DNA of 64,000 bases, taken from NCBI RefSeq assembly GCF_900109205.1, contig NZ_FNZB01000004.1, positions 1 through 64,000 of the forward strand. The letters are read 5' to 3'. The stretch comes from Sphingomonas sp. OV641 (GTDB lineage: Bacteria; Pseudomonadota; Alphaproteobacteria; Sphingomonadales; Sphingomonadaceae). This document shows positions 15,380-24,641 of this stretch, piece after piece. Position numbers and translations under genes: made by a program. How positions within the stretch are numbered: the first letter of the stretch is position 1; every line of letters begins with the position of its first letter. The notes under the pieces are model-generated. The model searched no databases. It was not told the origin of the DNA and saw only the letters and a program-made list of their open reading frames with translations.

Positions 15380-16412
15380 GCGGGATCGCGCGATGATAAC
15401 CACCTTCGGCGAAGGTCGGGGCCGGGTCACGGAACAAGAGACAGCAGGCGCAACGGCGATCACCACCGCGTCCCCAACTGGAAACCGTCCTCGGCCAGGG
15501 CACGACATCAATCACAAACCCCGCCCCGGCGAAGGCCGGCGCCCAGTTACGGAACGAGAAGTGGCAGGCACGGCGGCTATTACGACCGCCTTCCCAACTG
15601 GGCCCCGGCCTCCGCCGGGGCACAACACCTGGCAAGGGACCACCCCCCTCCGCTCGCCCCAGAAAACCACGTCATCCCGGCCCCGCGCCGGGATCCAAGG
15701 TTCCGCAAACGCAACGCCGGAAAGTCCGCGCGCCCCCTGACTGCCGGAACAAGCCCGGCATCACGGCGCGATCGTGCGAGAGCGCAGATCACCAACCCGC
15801 AGACCGTTCCCCGGCGAAGGCCGGGGTCCAGTCACGGAACACGAGACAGCAGGCGCAACGGCCATCACTACCGCCTTCCCAACTAGGCCCCGGCCTCCGC
15901 CGGGGCACAACAGCTGACAAGGGACCGCCCCCCTCCGCTCGCCCCAGAAAACCACGTCATCCCGGCCCCGCGCCGGGATCCAAGGTTCCGCAAACGCAAC
16001 GCCGGAGAGTCCGCGCCCCCCTGACTGTCGGAACAAGCCCGGCATGACGGCGCGATCGTGCGAGAGCCAGATCACCAACCCGCAGACCGTTCCCCGGCGA
16101 AGGCCGGGGTCCAGTTACGGAACACGAGACAGCAGGCGCAGCGGCCATCACCGCCACCTTCCCAACTGGACCCCGGCCTCCGCCGGGGAAAGACGCCGGA
16201 AGGTCCGCGCCCCCCTGGCTCCCAAAACATCCCGGCATGACGGCACGATCGCGCAAAGGAACGGATCAACGCCCCCCCCAAACCCACCCCGGCGAAGGCC
16301 GGGGCCCAGTTACGGAACAAGAGGCGGCAGGCGCAGCGGCTATTACGACCGCCTCCCCATCCGCCCCCCGCCTCCGCCAAGGCACAGCAAGGGACACCCC
16401 CCGCCCGCCCCG
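15380..16412. repeat. 1-kb block of composite tandem repeats
   Basis: A unit of about 284 bases is repeated. GTCATCCCGGCCCCGCGCC lies at 15671 and 15956 (285 apart), and the ACCGTTCCCCGGCGAAGGCC text at 15803 and 16086 (283 apart). Each unit combines a CCCCGGCGAAGGCCGGGG hairpin, a ...CCTCCGCCGGGG hairpin and a GTCATCCCGG...CCGGGATCC hairpin. Partial units flank the full ones on both sides. No coding sequence is supported in this interval. Confidence 0.85.
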
Positions 16413-16415
16413 TCA

Positions 16416-17855
16416 TCAGGCGTTGTTGATCACCACCGCGCGGGTGTTGAGATACGCGTCCAGCGCCTCCGGCCCGCCCTCGGTGCCATAGCCCGAATCC
16501 TTGATCCCGCCGAACGGCAGCTCCGCGGTGCCCGCTGCGGGCGTGTTGACCCACAACATGCCCACTTCCACCCGCCGCGCGAGCAGGTCCGCATTCGCCA
16601 GCGAGCGGGTGAAGGCATAGCCGGCGAGGCCGTAGGACAGGCGGTTCGCCTCCGCGATCGCCTCGTTCAGATCGTCATAGCCGCGAATTCCCGCGACCGG
16701 GCCGAACGGCTCCTCGTTGAACAGCTTCGCCTCCAGCGGCACGTCGGCGAGCACGGTCGGCGCCCAGTAGTTGCCGGCATCGCCGATGCGCGCGCCGCCC
16801 GTCAGTACGGTGGCGCCCTTCGCCACGGCATCCTCCTGGAATTCGGCCATGGCGGCGAGCCGGCGCGGGTTGGCGAGCGGGCCCATTTCGGTGCCTTCCT
16901 CCAGCCCGTTGCCCACCTTGATCCCCTTGGCCAGCGCCGCCATCGCCTCGGCGAAGTCGCGCTTCACGCTGTTGTGGACCAGGAAGCGCGTGGGCGAGAT
17001 GCACACCTGCCCGGCGTTGCGGAACTTGGCGCGGCCGACGCTCTTCACCGCGAGGTCGAGGTCCGCATCCTCGCAGATGATGACTGGCGCATGGCCGCCC
17101 AGCTCCATCGACACGCGCTTCATCTGCTTGCCGGCGAGCCCGGCGAGCAGCTTGCCGACCGGCGTCGATCCGGTGAAGGTGATCTTGCGGATGATCGGGC
17201 TGGCGATCAGATATTCCGAAATCTGCGCCGGCTCGCCGAAGACGAGGCCAAGCACGCCTTCCGGCAGGCCGGCATCCTGGAATGCGCGGATCAGCGCGGC
17301 GGGGCTGGCGGGGGTTTCCTCCGGCGCCTTGACGATCATGGAGCAGCCGGCGGCAAGGCCCGCGCCGATCTTGCGCACGATCTGGTTGATCGGGAAGTTC
17401 CACGGCGTGAAGGCGGCGACCGGGCCTACCGGGTCCTTCACCACCATCTGCCGGATCGACAGGTTCGTGCGGTGCGGGACGATCCGGCCGTACACGCGAA
17501 AGCCTTCCTCCGCGAACCATTCGATGATGTCCGCGGCGGCCATCGCCTCGCCCTTGGCTTCCACCAGCGGCTTGCCCTGTTCCTGCGTCAGCAGCGCGGC
17601 AATGTCGCCCGCACGCTCGCGCATCAGGGCGGCGGCCTTGCGCATGATCGTGCTGCGCGCGGCGGGGGTATAATCGCGCCACACCTCGAAGCCGTGCTGC
17701 GCCGCCGCCAGCGCCGCGTCGAGATCGGCGATGCCGGCATGGGCGACCCGGCCGATCTCCGCCCCGGTCGCCGGGTTCTGCACGGCAAGCGAGCGGCCGT
17801 CGGCCGCGTCCTGCCAGCGGCCCTGGATGAATAGCTGCGTATCGGGGTAGGTCAT
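16416..17855 (-). CDS. NAD(P)-dependent aldehyde dehydrogenase, succinate-semialdehyde type, 479 aa
   Basis: The full-length aldehyde dehydrogenase fold is present: FTPWNFP for cofactor binding, [10 protein letters not shown], the general base in SMELGGHAP (Glu near 251), the catalytic cysteine in [10 protein letters not shown] (Cys near 285), NEEPFGPV and the C-terminal [11 protein letters not shown]. The 479-residue length and overall sequence fit the GabD-like subgroup oxidising succinate semialdehyde to succinate, but related semialdehydes are possible. It is divergently arranged with an amidohydrolase gene 191 bases away, so the two may share regulation. Confidence 0.88.
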   Translation of the reverse strand: MTYPDTQLFIQGRWQDAADGRSLAVQNPATGAEIGRVAHAGIADLDAALAAAQHGFEVWRDYTPAARSTIMRKAAALMRERAGDIAALLTQEQGKPLVEAKGEAMAAADIIEWFAEEGFRVYGRIVPHRTNLSIRQMVVKDPVGPVAAFTPWNFPINQIVRKIGAGLAAGCSMIVKAPEETPASPAALIRAFQDAGLPEGVLGLVFGEPAQISEYLIASPIIRKITFTGSTPVGKLLAGLAGKQMKRVSMELGGHAPVIICEDADLDLAVKSVGRAKFRNAGQVCISPTRFLVHNSVKRDFAEAMAALAKGIKVGNGLEEGTEMGPLANPRRLAAMAEFQEDAVAKGATVLTGGARIGDAGNYWAPTVLADVPLEAKLFNEEPFGPVAGIRGYDDLNEAIAEANRLSYGLAGYAFTRSLANADLLARRVEVGMLWVNTPAAGTAELPFGGIKDSGYGTEGGPEALDAYLNTRAVVINNA

Positions 17856-18046
17856 GCTTTCTCCATGGGAAGGCGAGCCGGTGGGCGGCGCGTCGTCGCG
17901 CCCCAGATAGCGACCACGCCCGCCGGAATGTACCCCCCTTCCCCCCGCAAGCGCGGTTGCGCCACGCCCCGGCGCGCGACAAGATGCCCCGCAACGGCAG
18001 CGGCGCCCGCGAAGGCAGCCCGCGCCGCGCGCGAGGGGATGACGCC

Positions 18047-19093
18047 ATGACCGAAGAGATTCTCGAACCCGATCTGCCGATCATCGATCCGCATCATCAC
18101 CTGTGGGATTTCACCCCGGCGCTGCCGCGCATGCCGGAAATCGCCCATCCCTTCGGCCGCATCACGCGTCAGAGCCCGCGCTATCTGTTCGACGAGCTGC
18201 TCGCCGACTGCCGCGGCGCGGGCCACAATGTGGTCGGCACCGTCTTTCTCCAGTGCGGCGCCTTTTACCGCGCCGATGGCCCGGCCGAGCTGAAGCCGGT
18301 GGGCGAGGTGGAATTCGTGAACGGCGTCGCGGCGCAATCCGCCAGCGGCGTCTATGGACCGTTCCGCGCCTGCGCCGGGATCGTCGGCCAGGCGGATCTC
18401 ACCCTGGGCGAAGGCGTCGGCGCGGTGCTCGATGCGGAGATCGCCGCCGGCAACGGGCGCTTTCGCGGCATCCGCCACATCGGCGCGCATGATCCCGATC
18501 CGGAGGTGCTGGGCCCGCTCGGCCACGCCCCGGCGAACCTTTATGCCGATCCGCGCTTTCGCCAGGGCTTCGCCGAACTTGGGCCTCGCGGCCTCACCTT
18601 CGATGCCTGGGTGGTGGAGCCGCAGATCGGCGAGGTCACCGCGCTCGCCCGCGCCTTCCCCGATCAGCCGATCGTGCTCGATCACGTCGGCACGCCGCTG
18701 GGCCTGGGCAGCTACGCCGGCCGCCACGACGATCGCTTCGCCGCGTGGCGGGCGGCGATCGGGGATCTCGCCACCTGCCCCAATGTCACGGTGAAGCTGG
18801 GCGGCCTCGCCATGCCCTTCTGCGCGCTGGGGGAGCTTGGACCCGATCATCGCACCACCGCCGCCCGCCTTGCGGACCTCTTCCGCCCCTATGTCGAAAC
18901 CTGCATCGCCGCCTTCGGCCCGGCGCGCGCGATGTTCGAAAGCAACTTTCCGGTGGATCGCTGGGGCGCCGATTACGCCACCTTGTGGAACGCCTTCAAA
19001 CTGGTCGCCAGGGGCGCCAGCGCGGACGAGAAGCGCGACCTCTTCGCCGGCGCCGCCGCGCGCTTCTACAAGGTGGAGCATCTCCTCGCCTGA
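18047..19093 (+). CDS. Amidohydrolase family protein, PDC lactonase-like, 348 aa
   Basis: This TIM-barrel metal hydrolase begins with DPHHHLWDF near residue 14 (the HxH metal motif) and contains [36 protein letters not shown] and a C-terminal ESNFPVDRW, the pattern of COG3618 enzymes such as 2-pyrone-4,6-dicarboxylate lactonase and fucono- or rhamnono-lactonases. The substrate is therefore probably a lactone of an aromatic or sugar acid. I start at ATG 18047, where recognisable family sequence begins, after GAGGGGATGACGCC. Its 3' end overlaps the convergent PepSY gene by 28 bases. Confidence 0.85.
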   Translation: MTEEILEPDLPIIDPHHHLWDFTPALPRMPEIAHPFGRITRQSPRYLFDELLADCRGAGHNVVGTVFLQCGAFYRADGPAELKPVGEVEFVNGVAAQSASGVYGPFRACAGIVGQADLTLGEGVGAVLDAEIAAGNGRFRGIRHIGAHDPDPEVLGPLGHAPANLYADPRFRQGFAELGPRGLTFDAWVVEPQIGEVTALARAFPDQPIVLDHVGTPLGLGSYAGRHDDRFAAWRAAIGDLATCPNVTVKLGGLAMPFCALGELGPDHRTTAARLADLFRPYVETCIAAFGPARAMFESNFPVDRWGADYATLWNAFKLVARGASADEKRDLFAGAAARFYKVEHLLA

Positions 19094-20667
19094 CGCCGGC
19101 GTCGCAACCAGTGCATCAGCCCCGTCACGAACAGCACCGCCGGCATCAGCCCCATCAGCAGCGCCAGCACGCGCGTCGCCATGCCGCCCACCGTGCCGTC
19201 ATGCAGCGCGCGTACCCACAGATTGACCTGCGCGCCCACCCCGCCGCGCCGCGCGTCATGCACGCCCAGCACCCGGCCCGTCACCTGATCGAGATACACA
19301 TAGCTTGCCGGGAAGCGCGCATGTGGATCGCCGGGCACCTGATAGCGCGCGCGGATCGGCGCGCTGCCGCCGATCGGCATGTCGACGAACACCAGTCGCC
19401 CATCCGGCAGCGCGCGCTGCGCCGCGTCCAGCGCCTGCACGATCGAAACCGGCCGCGCGCCCGCCGGCACCTCCGCCGATGCCGGCACCGCAGGCTTGCC
19501 CGGTGCGAGCAGCGCCTGCATCACGTTCGGCAGCGCCAGCAGCACGCCCGTCACCACCAGCACGACAAGCAGCAGCGCGCTCCCCACGCCGCTCAACTTG
19601 TGCAGGTCGCGCAAGCGGCGGATCGGCGCGGCATCGCGCTTGAACGCCAGCGCCTTGCGCCAGCTGCCACGCGGCCACCAGGCGACCACGCCCGACACCA
19701 GCAGCACCAGCATGACGACGCCCGACCAGCCGACGATCTGAAGCCCAGCCTCGCCCGCCAGCAGCTCCATATGCAGCTGGTAGATCCAGCTCATCAGATA
19801 GCCGCCCCACCGCTCGACGCGCACGATGCGCCCGCCGTCGGGCGAAAACCACACCATCAGCCGCTCGGCATGGTGCCCCGGCATGGCGGCGGGATAATAA
19901 CGCGCCGGGATCGCGCCGCCCCCGCCGGTCACCTCGAACGTCCATTTCCCGCCCGGGTGACGAAAGCGCGCGCTGCCAGTTGCAAAGGCACGATCCAGCC
20001 GCTCCCCCAACCCCTCTGCGGCCCAACCCCGGCGAAGGCCGGGGCCCAGTTGGGAGACCTCGCTGGCGGACGCGACGCCAGTTCCCACCGCTATCCCACC
20101 TGGACCCCGGCCTTCGCCGGGGAGACGCGTCAAGCCGGCCACGTCACGCGCCGGCACCCCGCCGCGCAAAGCACGCACCCCCGCCCCCTCCTTAACACCA
20201 CCCCGGCGAAGGCCGGGGCCCAGTCGCGAGACCTCGCTGGCACGCGCCACGGCAGTTCCCACCGCTATCCCATCTGGACCCCGGCCTCCGCCGGCGAGGC
20301 GAGGCAAGCCGGCCACGTCACGCTCCAACAACCCGCCACGCAGAGCCCGCAACCCCGCCCCCTCCTCAACGCCACCCCGGCGAGGGCCGGGGCCCAGTTG
20401 GGAGACCTCGCTGGCAGGCGCCGCGGCAATTCCCACCGCCTTCCCATCTGCACCCCCGCCACCGCCGGAAAGGCGAGGCAAGCCGGCCACGTCACGCGCC
20501 GGCACCCCGCCGCGCAAAGCGCGCGCCCCCGCCCCCACCACCGGATGAAGCGCCGCATCGATCGCGGTGTAGAACACCAGCGCCGAGCCGGTCGCGCCGA
20601 TCACCGCGAACAGCAGCCCCAGCGTCAGCCCCAGCCACAGATGCACCCGCCGCACCGCCAGCCGCAT
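19066..20667 (-). CDS. PepSY-associated TM protein with in-frame repeat insertions, 533 aa
   Basis: The ends are a normal PepSY_TM protein: helix 1 (RRVHLWLGLTLGLLFAVIG), the segment YLMSWIYQLHMELLAGE, paired helices with DLHKLSGVGSALL, and a last helix ending in a basic tail. Such proteins accompany TonB receptors in iron uptake. Residues of roughly 45-215, in the periplasmic loop after helix 1, are three 58-residue repeats encoded by 174-bp intergenic-type repeats (20027-20540) that stay in frame without a stop. Without them the protein would be about 360 residues, the usual size. ATG 20667 is chosen; a TTG at 20739 overlapping the receptor stop is an alternative. Confidence 0.8.
   Translation of the reverse strand: MRLAVRRVHLWLGLTLGLLFAVIGATGSALVFYTAIDAALHPVVGAGARALRGGVPARDVAGLPRLSGGGGGADGKAVGIAAAPASEVSQLGPGPRRGGVEEGAGLRALRGGLLERDVAGLPRLAGGGRGPDGIAVGTAVARASEVSRLGPGLRRGGVKEGAGVRALRGGVPARDVAGLTRLPGEGRGPGGIAVGTGVASASEVSQLGPGLRRGWAAEGLGERLDRAFATGSARFRHPGGKWTFEVTGGGGAIPARYYPAAMPGHHAERLMVWFSPDGGRIVRVERWGGYLMSWIYQLHMELLAGEAGLQIVGWSGVVMLVLLVSGVVAWWPRGSWRKALAFKRDAAPIRRLRDLHKLSGVGSALLLVVLVVTGVLLALPNVMQALLAPGKPAVPASAEVPAGARPVSIVQALDAAQRALPDGRLVFVDMPIGGSAPIRARYQVPGDPHARFPASYVYLDQVTGRVLGVHDARRGGVGAQVNLWVRALHDGTVGGMATRVLALLMGLMPAVLFVTGLMHWLRRRRQARRCSTL
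20027..20540. repeat. Three 174-bp tandem repeats inside the PepSY gene
   Basis: Units start at 20027, 20201 and 20375, each opening with CCCCGGCGA.GGCCGGGG; the spacing is 174 bases both times, and the third unit is a few bases shorter. Each contains GGAGACCTCGCTGGC (GCGAGACC in unit 2), ACC(C)CCGGCCT.CGCCGG-type text and GCCGGCCACGTCACG. The same hairpin family makes up the intergenic blocks near 9000 and 15400-16400. 174 is divisible by three, and the minus-strand reading frame passes through without stops. Confidence 0.9.
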
Positions 20668-20735
20668 CCGTGATCCCGCCGGGCGTGGCGCCACGTCCGG
20701 CGCCTCCGCCCCGGAAAGAAGCGTTGCCACCGCCC

Positions 20736-22943
20736 TCAAAACCGCGCCGCCAGCGACAGCTCGAACGATCGCGGCGCGCCGATATAGATGTTGGTCGCCG
20801 GATAGCCCGAATATTCGCCGTAAAAGGCATCGGTCAGGTTGCGCCCGCGCAGCGCAAGCGTCGCGTTCGCCGTGACCGGCATCGAGATGCTGGCGTCCAG
20901 CACCTCATGCCCCGCCACGCGGATGCTGTTCGCCGTGTCGGTGTAAAAGGCCCCGGCATGGCGCAGGAACCCGCCCAGCGTCACCTTGCCGGCGATGGTG
21001 TAAAGCGCGGACGCAGTCAGCGTCGTTTCCGGCACGTTGATCGGGCGATTGCCGGCGCGGTCGATGCGCACGCCGCCGATCAGCTCCGACAATTCGTCAT
21101 ATTGCGCATCGGTGTAGGAAAACCCGGCCGACAGGCGCAGCGCCTTTACCGGATTGACCACGGCGGACAGTTCCACGCCTTGCGAGGATTGCCGCCCGCC
21201 CTGCACCGTCAGCGACGGGTTGGCGGGATCGCGCGTCAATATGTCGCGCTGCTCGATGCGATAGGCCGCGCCCGTCACGCTGGCGCGCCCGCCCCAGCCG
21301 CTCGCCTTGAACCCCGCCTCATAGGCCCGACCCTTGGTCAGCCGAAAGCGGCTGTTGGCGACCGAGGCGAGCAGGATCGAGGATACCGGCGACACCGCGG
21401 TGGTATATTGCGCGTAAAGCGTCAGGCCGGGGGCCGCGTCCCAGCTCGTTCCCGCGCGCCACGATAGCGGGTCGAATGTCGGGCTGTTGCGATCGACGGA
21501 GCCCGTCACGTTCTGGATCGTCTCGCGGGTCAACGCGATGTGATCCCAGCGCACGCCCCCCACCAGCAGCCATTTGGGCGTCAGGTTCAGCGCATCCTCG
21601 GCGAACACCGATGTCTGGCGCAGCCGGGAGTCGAACGTCACATTGCCGCTGGTGAAGATCGCCGTGCCGGTCGGCAGCAGCACCACCGCCGGATCACGCA
21701 CGTCCACCGCTGGCAGCACCGATGTTGGCGCCTGTTGGCGCAGGCTGACGAAATCGGTCTGGTTATGCTCCACGCCAATCGTGAAGCGGTTGCGCATCCC
21801 CGCGATCACGCCGTTGTTCGTCGCCGCCCCGCGCGCATTCCAGAATTGGTGATCGTGGCGGAAATCCTGATAGCTTTGCCGAAAGCTGCCGTGGGGAAAG
21901 GTCGCGTCCGGCGCGACGAAGCTCTGGCTGTCGGCCAGCAGGAAGGCGCGGTCCGCGGTATAGGCGGTCAGGTCCAGCGCCAGCGACCAGCCGCCGCCCG
22001 CCGCCCAGTCCAGCCGCGACCGGATCGTCGTCTCGTCCGCGCTCGAATAGGCGCCCTGCGGATTATAGTTGCGCCGCCGCAGCGCGCGATCGGCCACCAG
22101 CCCCGCCTCGCTCGTGACCGCATCGCTCGGGTCCAGCGCATATTGGCCGGGGATCAGCGGCAGGCCCTGATAGGTCGCGTCATAGCTATCCTCGAAATGG
22201 TCCACCGCGATCAGCAGCGAGACGCGATCGCTCGGCCGCCACAGCGCGCTCGCCGTCAGCCCGGCGGAAAACGTGTCGTTATTCTCCACGTCATACAGGC
22301 TGTCGGATCGCTGGTAGCTCGCGTCCGCGCGCACCGCGAGCGTGTCGGAAACCGGCAGGTTGACGCCGCCCGCCGCCGTCACTGTGTCGAAGCTGCCGAT
22401 CGACAGCAATGTATCCAGCCGCCGCTCGCCCAGCACCGGCTTGCGCGTCACCTTGTTGATCACGCCCGCCAGCGCGCCCTCGCCGTACAGCACGGACGCC
22501 GGGCCCTTCAGCACCTCCACCCGCTCGTAATGCCAGTTGTTGCTGTCCCGCTGCACCACCGTGGAGGTGGAGACGCGCACCCCGTCCTGCAGGATCGACA
22601 CGGTGTTGCCGGCAAAGCCGCGCAGGGAAACGACCGCCGGATTGCCCGGCACGTTGCCCGAGATCGCGCCCACCACCTGGTTGAACGTCTCGCGCGCGGT
22701 GCGCAGGCCCTGCACCTGAAGATCGTCCTGCGTCAGCACCTCGACGCTGGCCGGGGTTTCGCGAACGGTCAGCCCCAGCCGGCTCGCCGCCTGCGGCCGC
22801 TCCTCCAGCCGCAACGGATCGCGCTGCCCGGTGACGATGATGGCGGGATCGGCCTGCTCCCCCTCCACCGGCGTCGCGGCAAGGGAAACGGCGGGCAGCA
22901 GGCATGACGCCGCCGCGCCGGCCAGCAGATGAAAACGGAACAT
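20736..22943 (-). CDS. TonB-dependent siderophore receptor, 735 aa
   Basis: A signal peptide (MFRFHLLAGAAASCLLPAVS) is followed by a TonB-box-like DPAIIVTGQR, a plug (TVRETPASVEVLTQDDLQ, VSLRGFAGNTVSILQDGV, VEVLKGPASVLYGEGALAG) and a full barrel ending in SFELSLAARF with the terminal Phe. The plug sequence places it with FhuE/FpvA/FecA-like siderophore receptors. ATG 22943 follows AGAGGTAG and begins the signal peptide. It lies between an upstream DUF2946 gene and the PepSY gene, forming a second receptor-PepSY locus unlike the five-gene one. Confidence 0.92.
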   Translation of the reverse strand: MFRFHLLAGAAASCLLPAVSLAATPVEGEQADPAIIVTGQRDPLRLEERPQAASRLGLTVRETPASVEVLTQDDLQVQGLRTARETFNQVVGAISGNVPGNPAVVSLRGFAGNTVSILQDGVRVSTSTVVQRDSNNWHYERVEVLKGPASVLYGEGALAGVINKVTRKPVLGERRLDTLLSIGSFDTVTAAGGVNLPVSDTLAVRADASYQRSDSLYDVENNDTFSAGLTASALWRPSDRVSLLIAVDHFEDSYDATYQGLPLIPGQYALDPSDAVTSEAGLVADRALRRRNYNPQGAYSSADETTIRSRLDWAAGGGWSLALDLTAYTADRAFLLADSQSFVAPDATFPHGSFRQSYQDFRHDHQFWNARGAATNNGVIAGMRNRFTIGVEHNQTDFVSLRQQAPTSVLPAVDVRDPAVVLLPTGTAIFTSGNVTFDSRLRQTSVFAEDALNLTPKWLLVGGVRWDHIALTRETIQNVTGSVDRNSPTFDPLSWRAGTSWDAAPGLTLYAQYTTAVSPVSSILLASVANSRFRLTKGRAYEAGFKASGWGGRASVTGAAYRIEQRDILTRDPANPSLTVQGGRQSSQGVELSAVVNPVKALRLSAGFSYTDAQYDELSELIGGVRIDRAGNRPINVPETTLTASALYTIAGKVTLGGFLRHAGAFYTDTANSIRVAGHEVLDASISMPVTANATLALRGRNLTDAFYGEYSGYPATNIYIGAPRSFELSLAARF

Positions 22944-23250
22944 GGATACTACCTCTGACCGGCCCGCCGCGTCAGGCGCCCGCGAGCCGCAGTTCATGGA
23001 CGCGCCACAAGGCACGCGAACGATGAAAGTCCGATCCAGATCGCGCGAAACACCGCCCCGCGAGCGCCCTTAACCGGCCCGTCGATCACCCCGCACAATC
23101 GTCATCCCGGCCTTGCGCCGGGATCCAAGGCTCCGCAATCGCAACGACGCGTGATTGCGCGGCACCCTGAAAGCCAAAACAAATCGGCATAACGAAATAC
23201 AAAGGCGTCGCGGCGGCCGACCCTCGACCAGCCGAACCAGACTTCCAAAA
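22944..23250. other. Intergenic region with one palindromic repeat
   Basis: These 307 bases separate the receptor from the upstream DUF2946 gene. A single GTCATCCCGGCCTTGCGCCGGGATCC hairpin element lies at about 23100-23140. No Fur-like site or gene was recognised. Confidence 0.5.
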
Positions 23251-23730
23251 TCAAAGGAAAGCCGGCGGCCCCCGCAACGGCGGCCTCAGATGAACCGACC
23301 GCACCACCGTCGGCACCACCACCGGCGCCATGCCGATGGCCAGCACAAAGGCGATCAGCGCGGCAAGCTGGATCGGGTCGATCGCGCCCAGCGCGGCGGC
23401 GGACAGGCCGGCGAAGGCGCAGGGCATTTCCACCTGCCCATGCTGGCCCGAGCCGTCATGCTGCCCCGGCGCCTCATGATCCGCCATCGCCTGGTGATGC
23501 CCGGCCATCGCGCCATGCATCACCGCGCCGGCGGCGGGCGACGCCGCTTGCGGCACCACGCCCGGGCAGACGATCACGGACAGCTGCCCGCCACTGGCAT
23601 CGATCATGTAACCGGTCGGCACCAGCAGCTTCAGCAGCAGCGCCGCACCCAGGATCAGCAGGGCAAGATGGCGTTGCGCCAGAAGGTGCCGGATGGCGTC
23701 CACGACCCCGCGGTATCGCCAACGAGCCAC
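23251..23730 (-). CDS. DUF2946 family membrane protein, 159 aa
   Basis: The protein has an N-terminal helix (HLALLILGAALLLKLLVPTGYM), a periplasmic stretch rich in His and Met (MHGAMAGHHQAMADHEAPGQ), a second helix and the conserved tail HLRPPLRGPPAFL. This matches DUF2946, small inner-membrane proteins often beside TonB receptors or copper genes. The His/Met cluster suggests metal binding, which is inference. It probably leads the locus containing the downstream TonB receptor and PepSY gene, although the 307-base gap may hold a separate promoter. Confidence 0.75.
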   Translation of the reverse strand: MARWRYRGVVDAIRHLLAQRHLALLILGAALLLKLLVPTGYMIDASGGQLSVIVCPGVVPQAASPAAGAVMHGAMAGHHQAMADHEAPGQHDGSGQHGQVEMPCAFAGLSAAALGAIDPIQLAALIAFVLAIGMAPVVVPTVVRSVHLRPPLRGPPAFL

Positions 23731-23808
23731 CCTGTCACTTGGACATTCTGTCCCTGGGGCATTCTGTCACCGGAACAATCTTTCACCGGGACAATCCGCC
23801 CCACCGTG

Positions 23809-24534
23809 TCAGCAGCCGAGCTGATCCGCCAGTTCGGTCAGGCTCCCTGCCGACCATTCCCAGTCCTGCGCCAGCTTCGCGTCGGGCGCTGGCCGGCCGC
23901 CATATTCCTTCGGCCGCGCGATGAACGCGGTCTTCAGCCCGCAGCGGCGCGCCGCCGCCAGGTCGCTGTGATGCGCCGCGACGAGGCACAGTTCGTCGGG
24001 CGCGAGGCCCAGAGTTTCCGCGGTGCCCAGATAGGCGCGTGGATCAGGCTTGTACGCGCGCGTCACTTCCGCCCCCATGATCGCGTCCCAGGGCAGCCCG
24101 CCGCGCCGCGCCATTTCCAGCATCAGCGCGATATTGCCGTTGGACAGCGTCACGATCGGGAAGCGCCGCTTCAGCCGCGTCAGCCCCTCGATCGAATCCG
24201 GCCAGGGCTTGAGCCGCCGCCACGCGAAGGTCCAGTCCTGCAGCAGCGCGGGGTCGAGCGTCGCCGGATCGATGCCTTTGTCGCGCAGCGTCTCGTCCAG
24301 CATTTCGCGGTGAAGCACGTCCAGGATCGTGAAGTCGCGGCCCGATTTGGCATAAGCCGCCATGCCGCTCAGATACTTTTTGCGCCAATCGTCGGTGAAC
24401 TGGCCGGCGTCGATGTGCTGCTGGCCGATCTTCGCCAGAAACAGGCCGCTTTCCGCCGATATGCTGCTGCGCCAGTCCACCACCGTTCCGAACACATCGA
24501 ATGCCAGCACCGTCGGTTTTCGGGTTTCGGTCAT
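23809..24534 (-). CDS. Haloacid dehalogenase type II-like hydrolase, 241 aa
   Basis: HAD-superfamily motifs are complete: motif I LAFDVFGTVVDW (nucleophile Asp near residue 11), motif II VTLSNGN, and motif III/IV around AYKPDPRAYL and VAAHHSDLAAARRCG. The DVFGTVVDW form and length are those of (S)-2-haloacid dehalogenases, which release halide from 2-haloacids; many such genes act on other substrates. ATG 24534 follows GGAGG by four bases. It is convergent with nothing and diverges from purT, 107 bases away. Confidence 0.85.
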   Translation of the reverse strand: MTETRKPTVLAFDVFGTVVDWRSSISAESGLFLAKIGQQHIDAGQFTDDWRKKYLSGMAAYAKSGRDFTILDVLHREMLDETLRDKGIDPATLDPALLQDWTFAWRRLKPWPDSIEGLTRLKRRFPIVTLSNGNIALMLEMARRGGLPWDAIMGAEVTRAYKPDPRAYLGTAETLGLAPDELCLVAAHHSDLAAARRCGLKTAFIARPKEYGGRPAPDAKLAQDWEWSAGSLTELADQLGC

Positions 24535-24641
24535 GCATCCTCCCGCCGCTTTTCGCCGAGTGCTAGTGCGCGTGCCCCCCGTGGACAAGCCGCGCCATTC
24601 CCGCCACTCCTGTCCTTGTTGCGATACAGACGGGTGCGGAC

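Noticed and set aside
15380..16412. CRISPR array
   Set aside because: The repeats are long, palindromic and spaced by 100-280 bases, with no uniform short repeat and no cas genes.
20027..20540. PepSY gene broken by repeats (pseudogene)
   Set aside because: The frame is open across all three copies, both flanks are intact and the period is a multiple of three, so a functional expanded protein is more likely.
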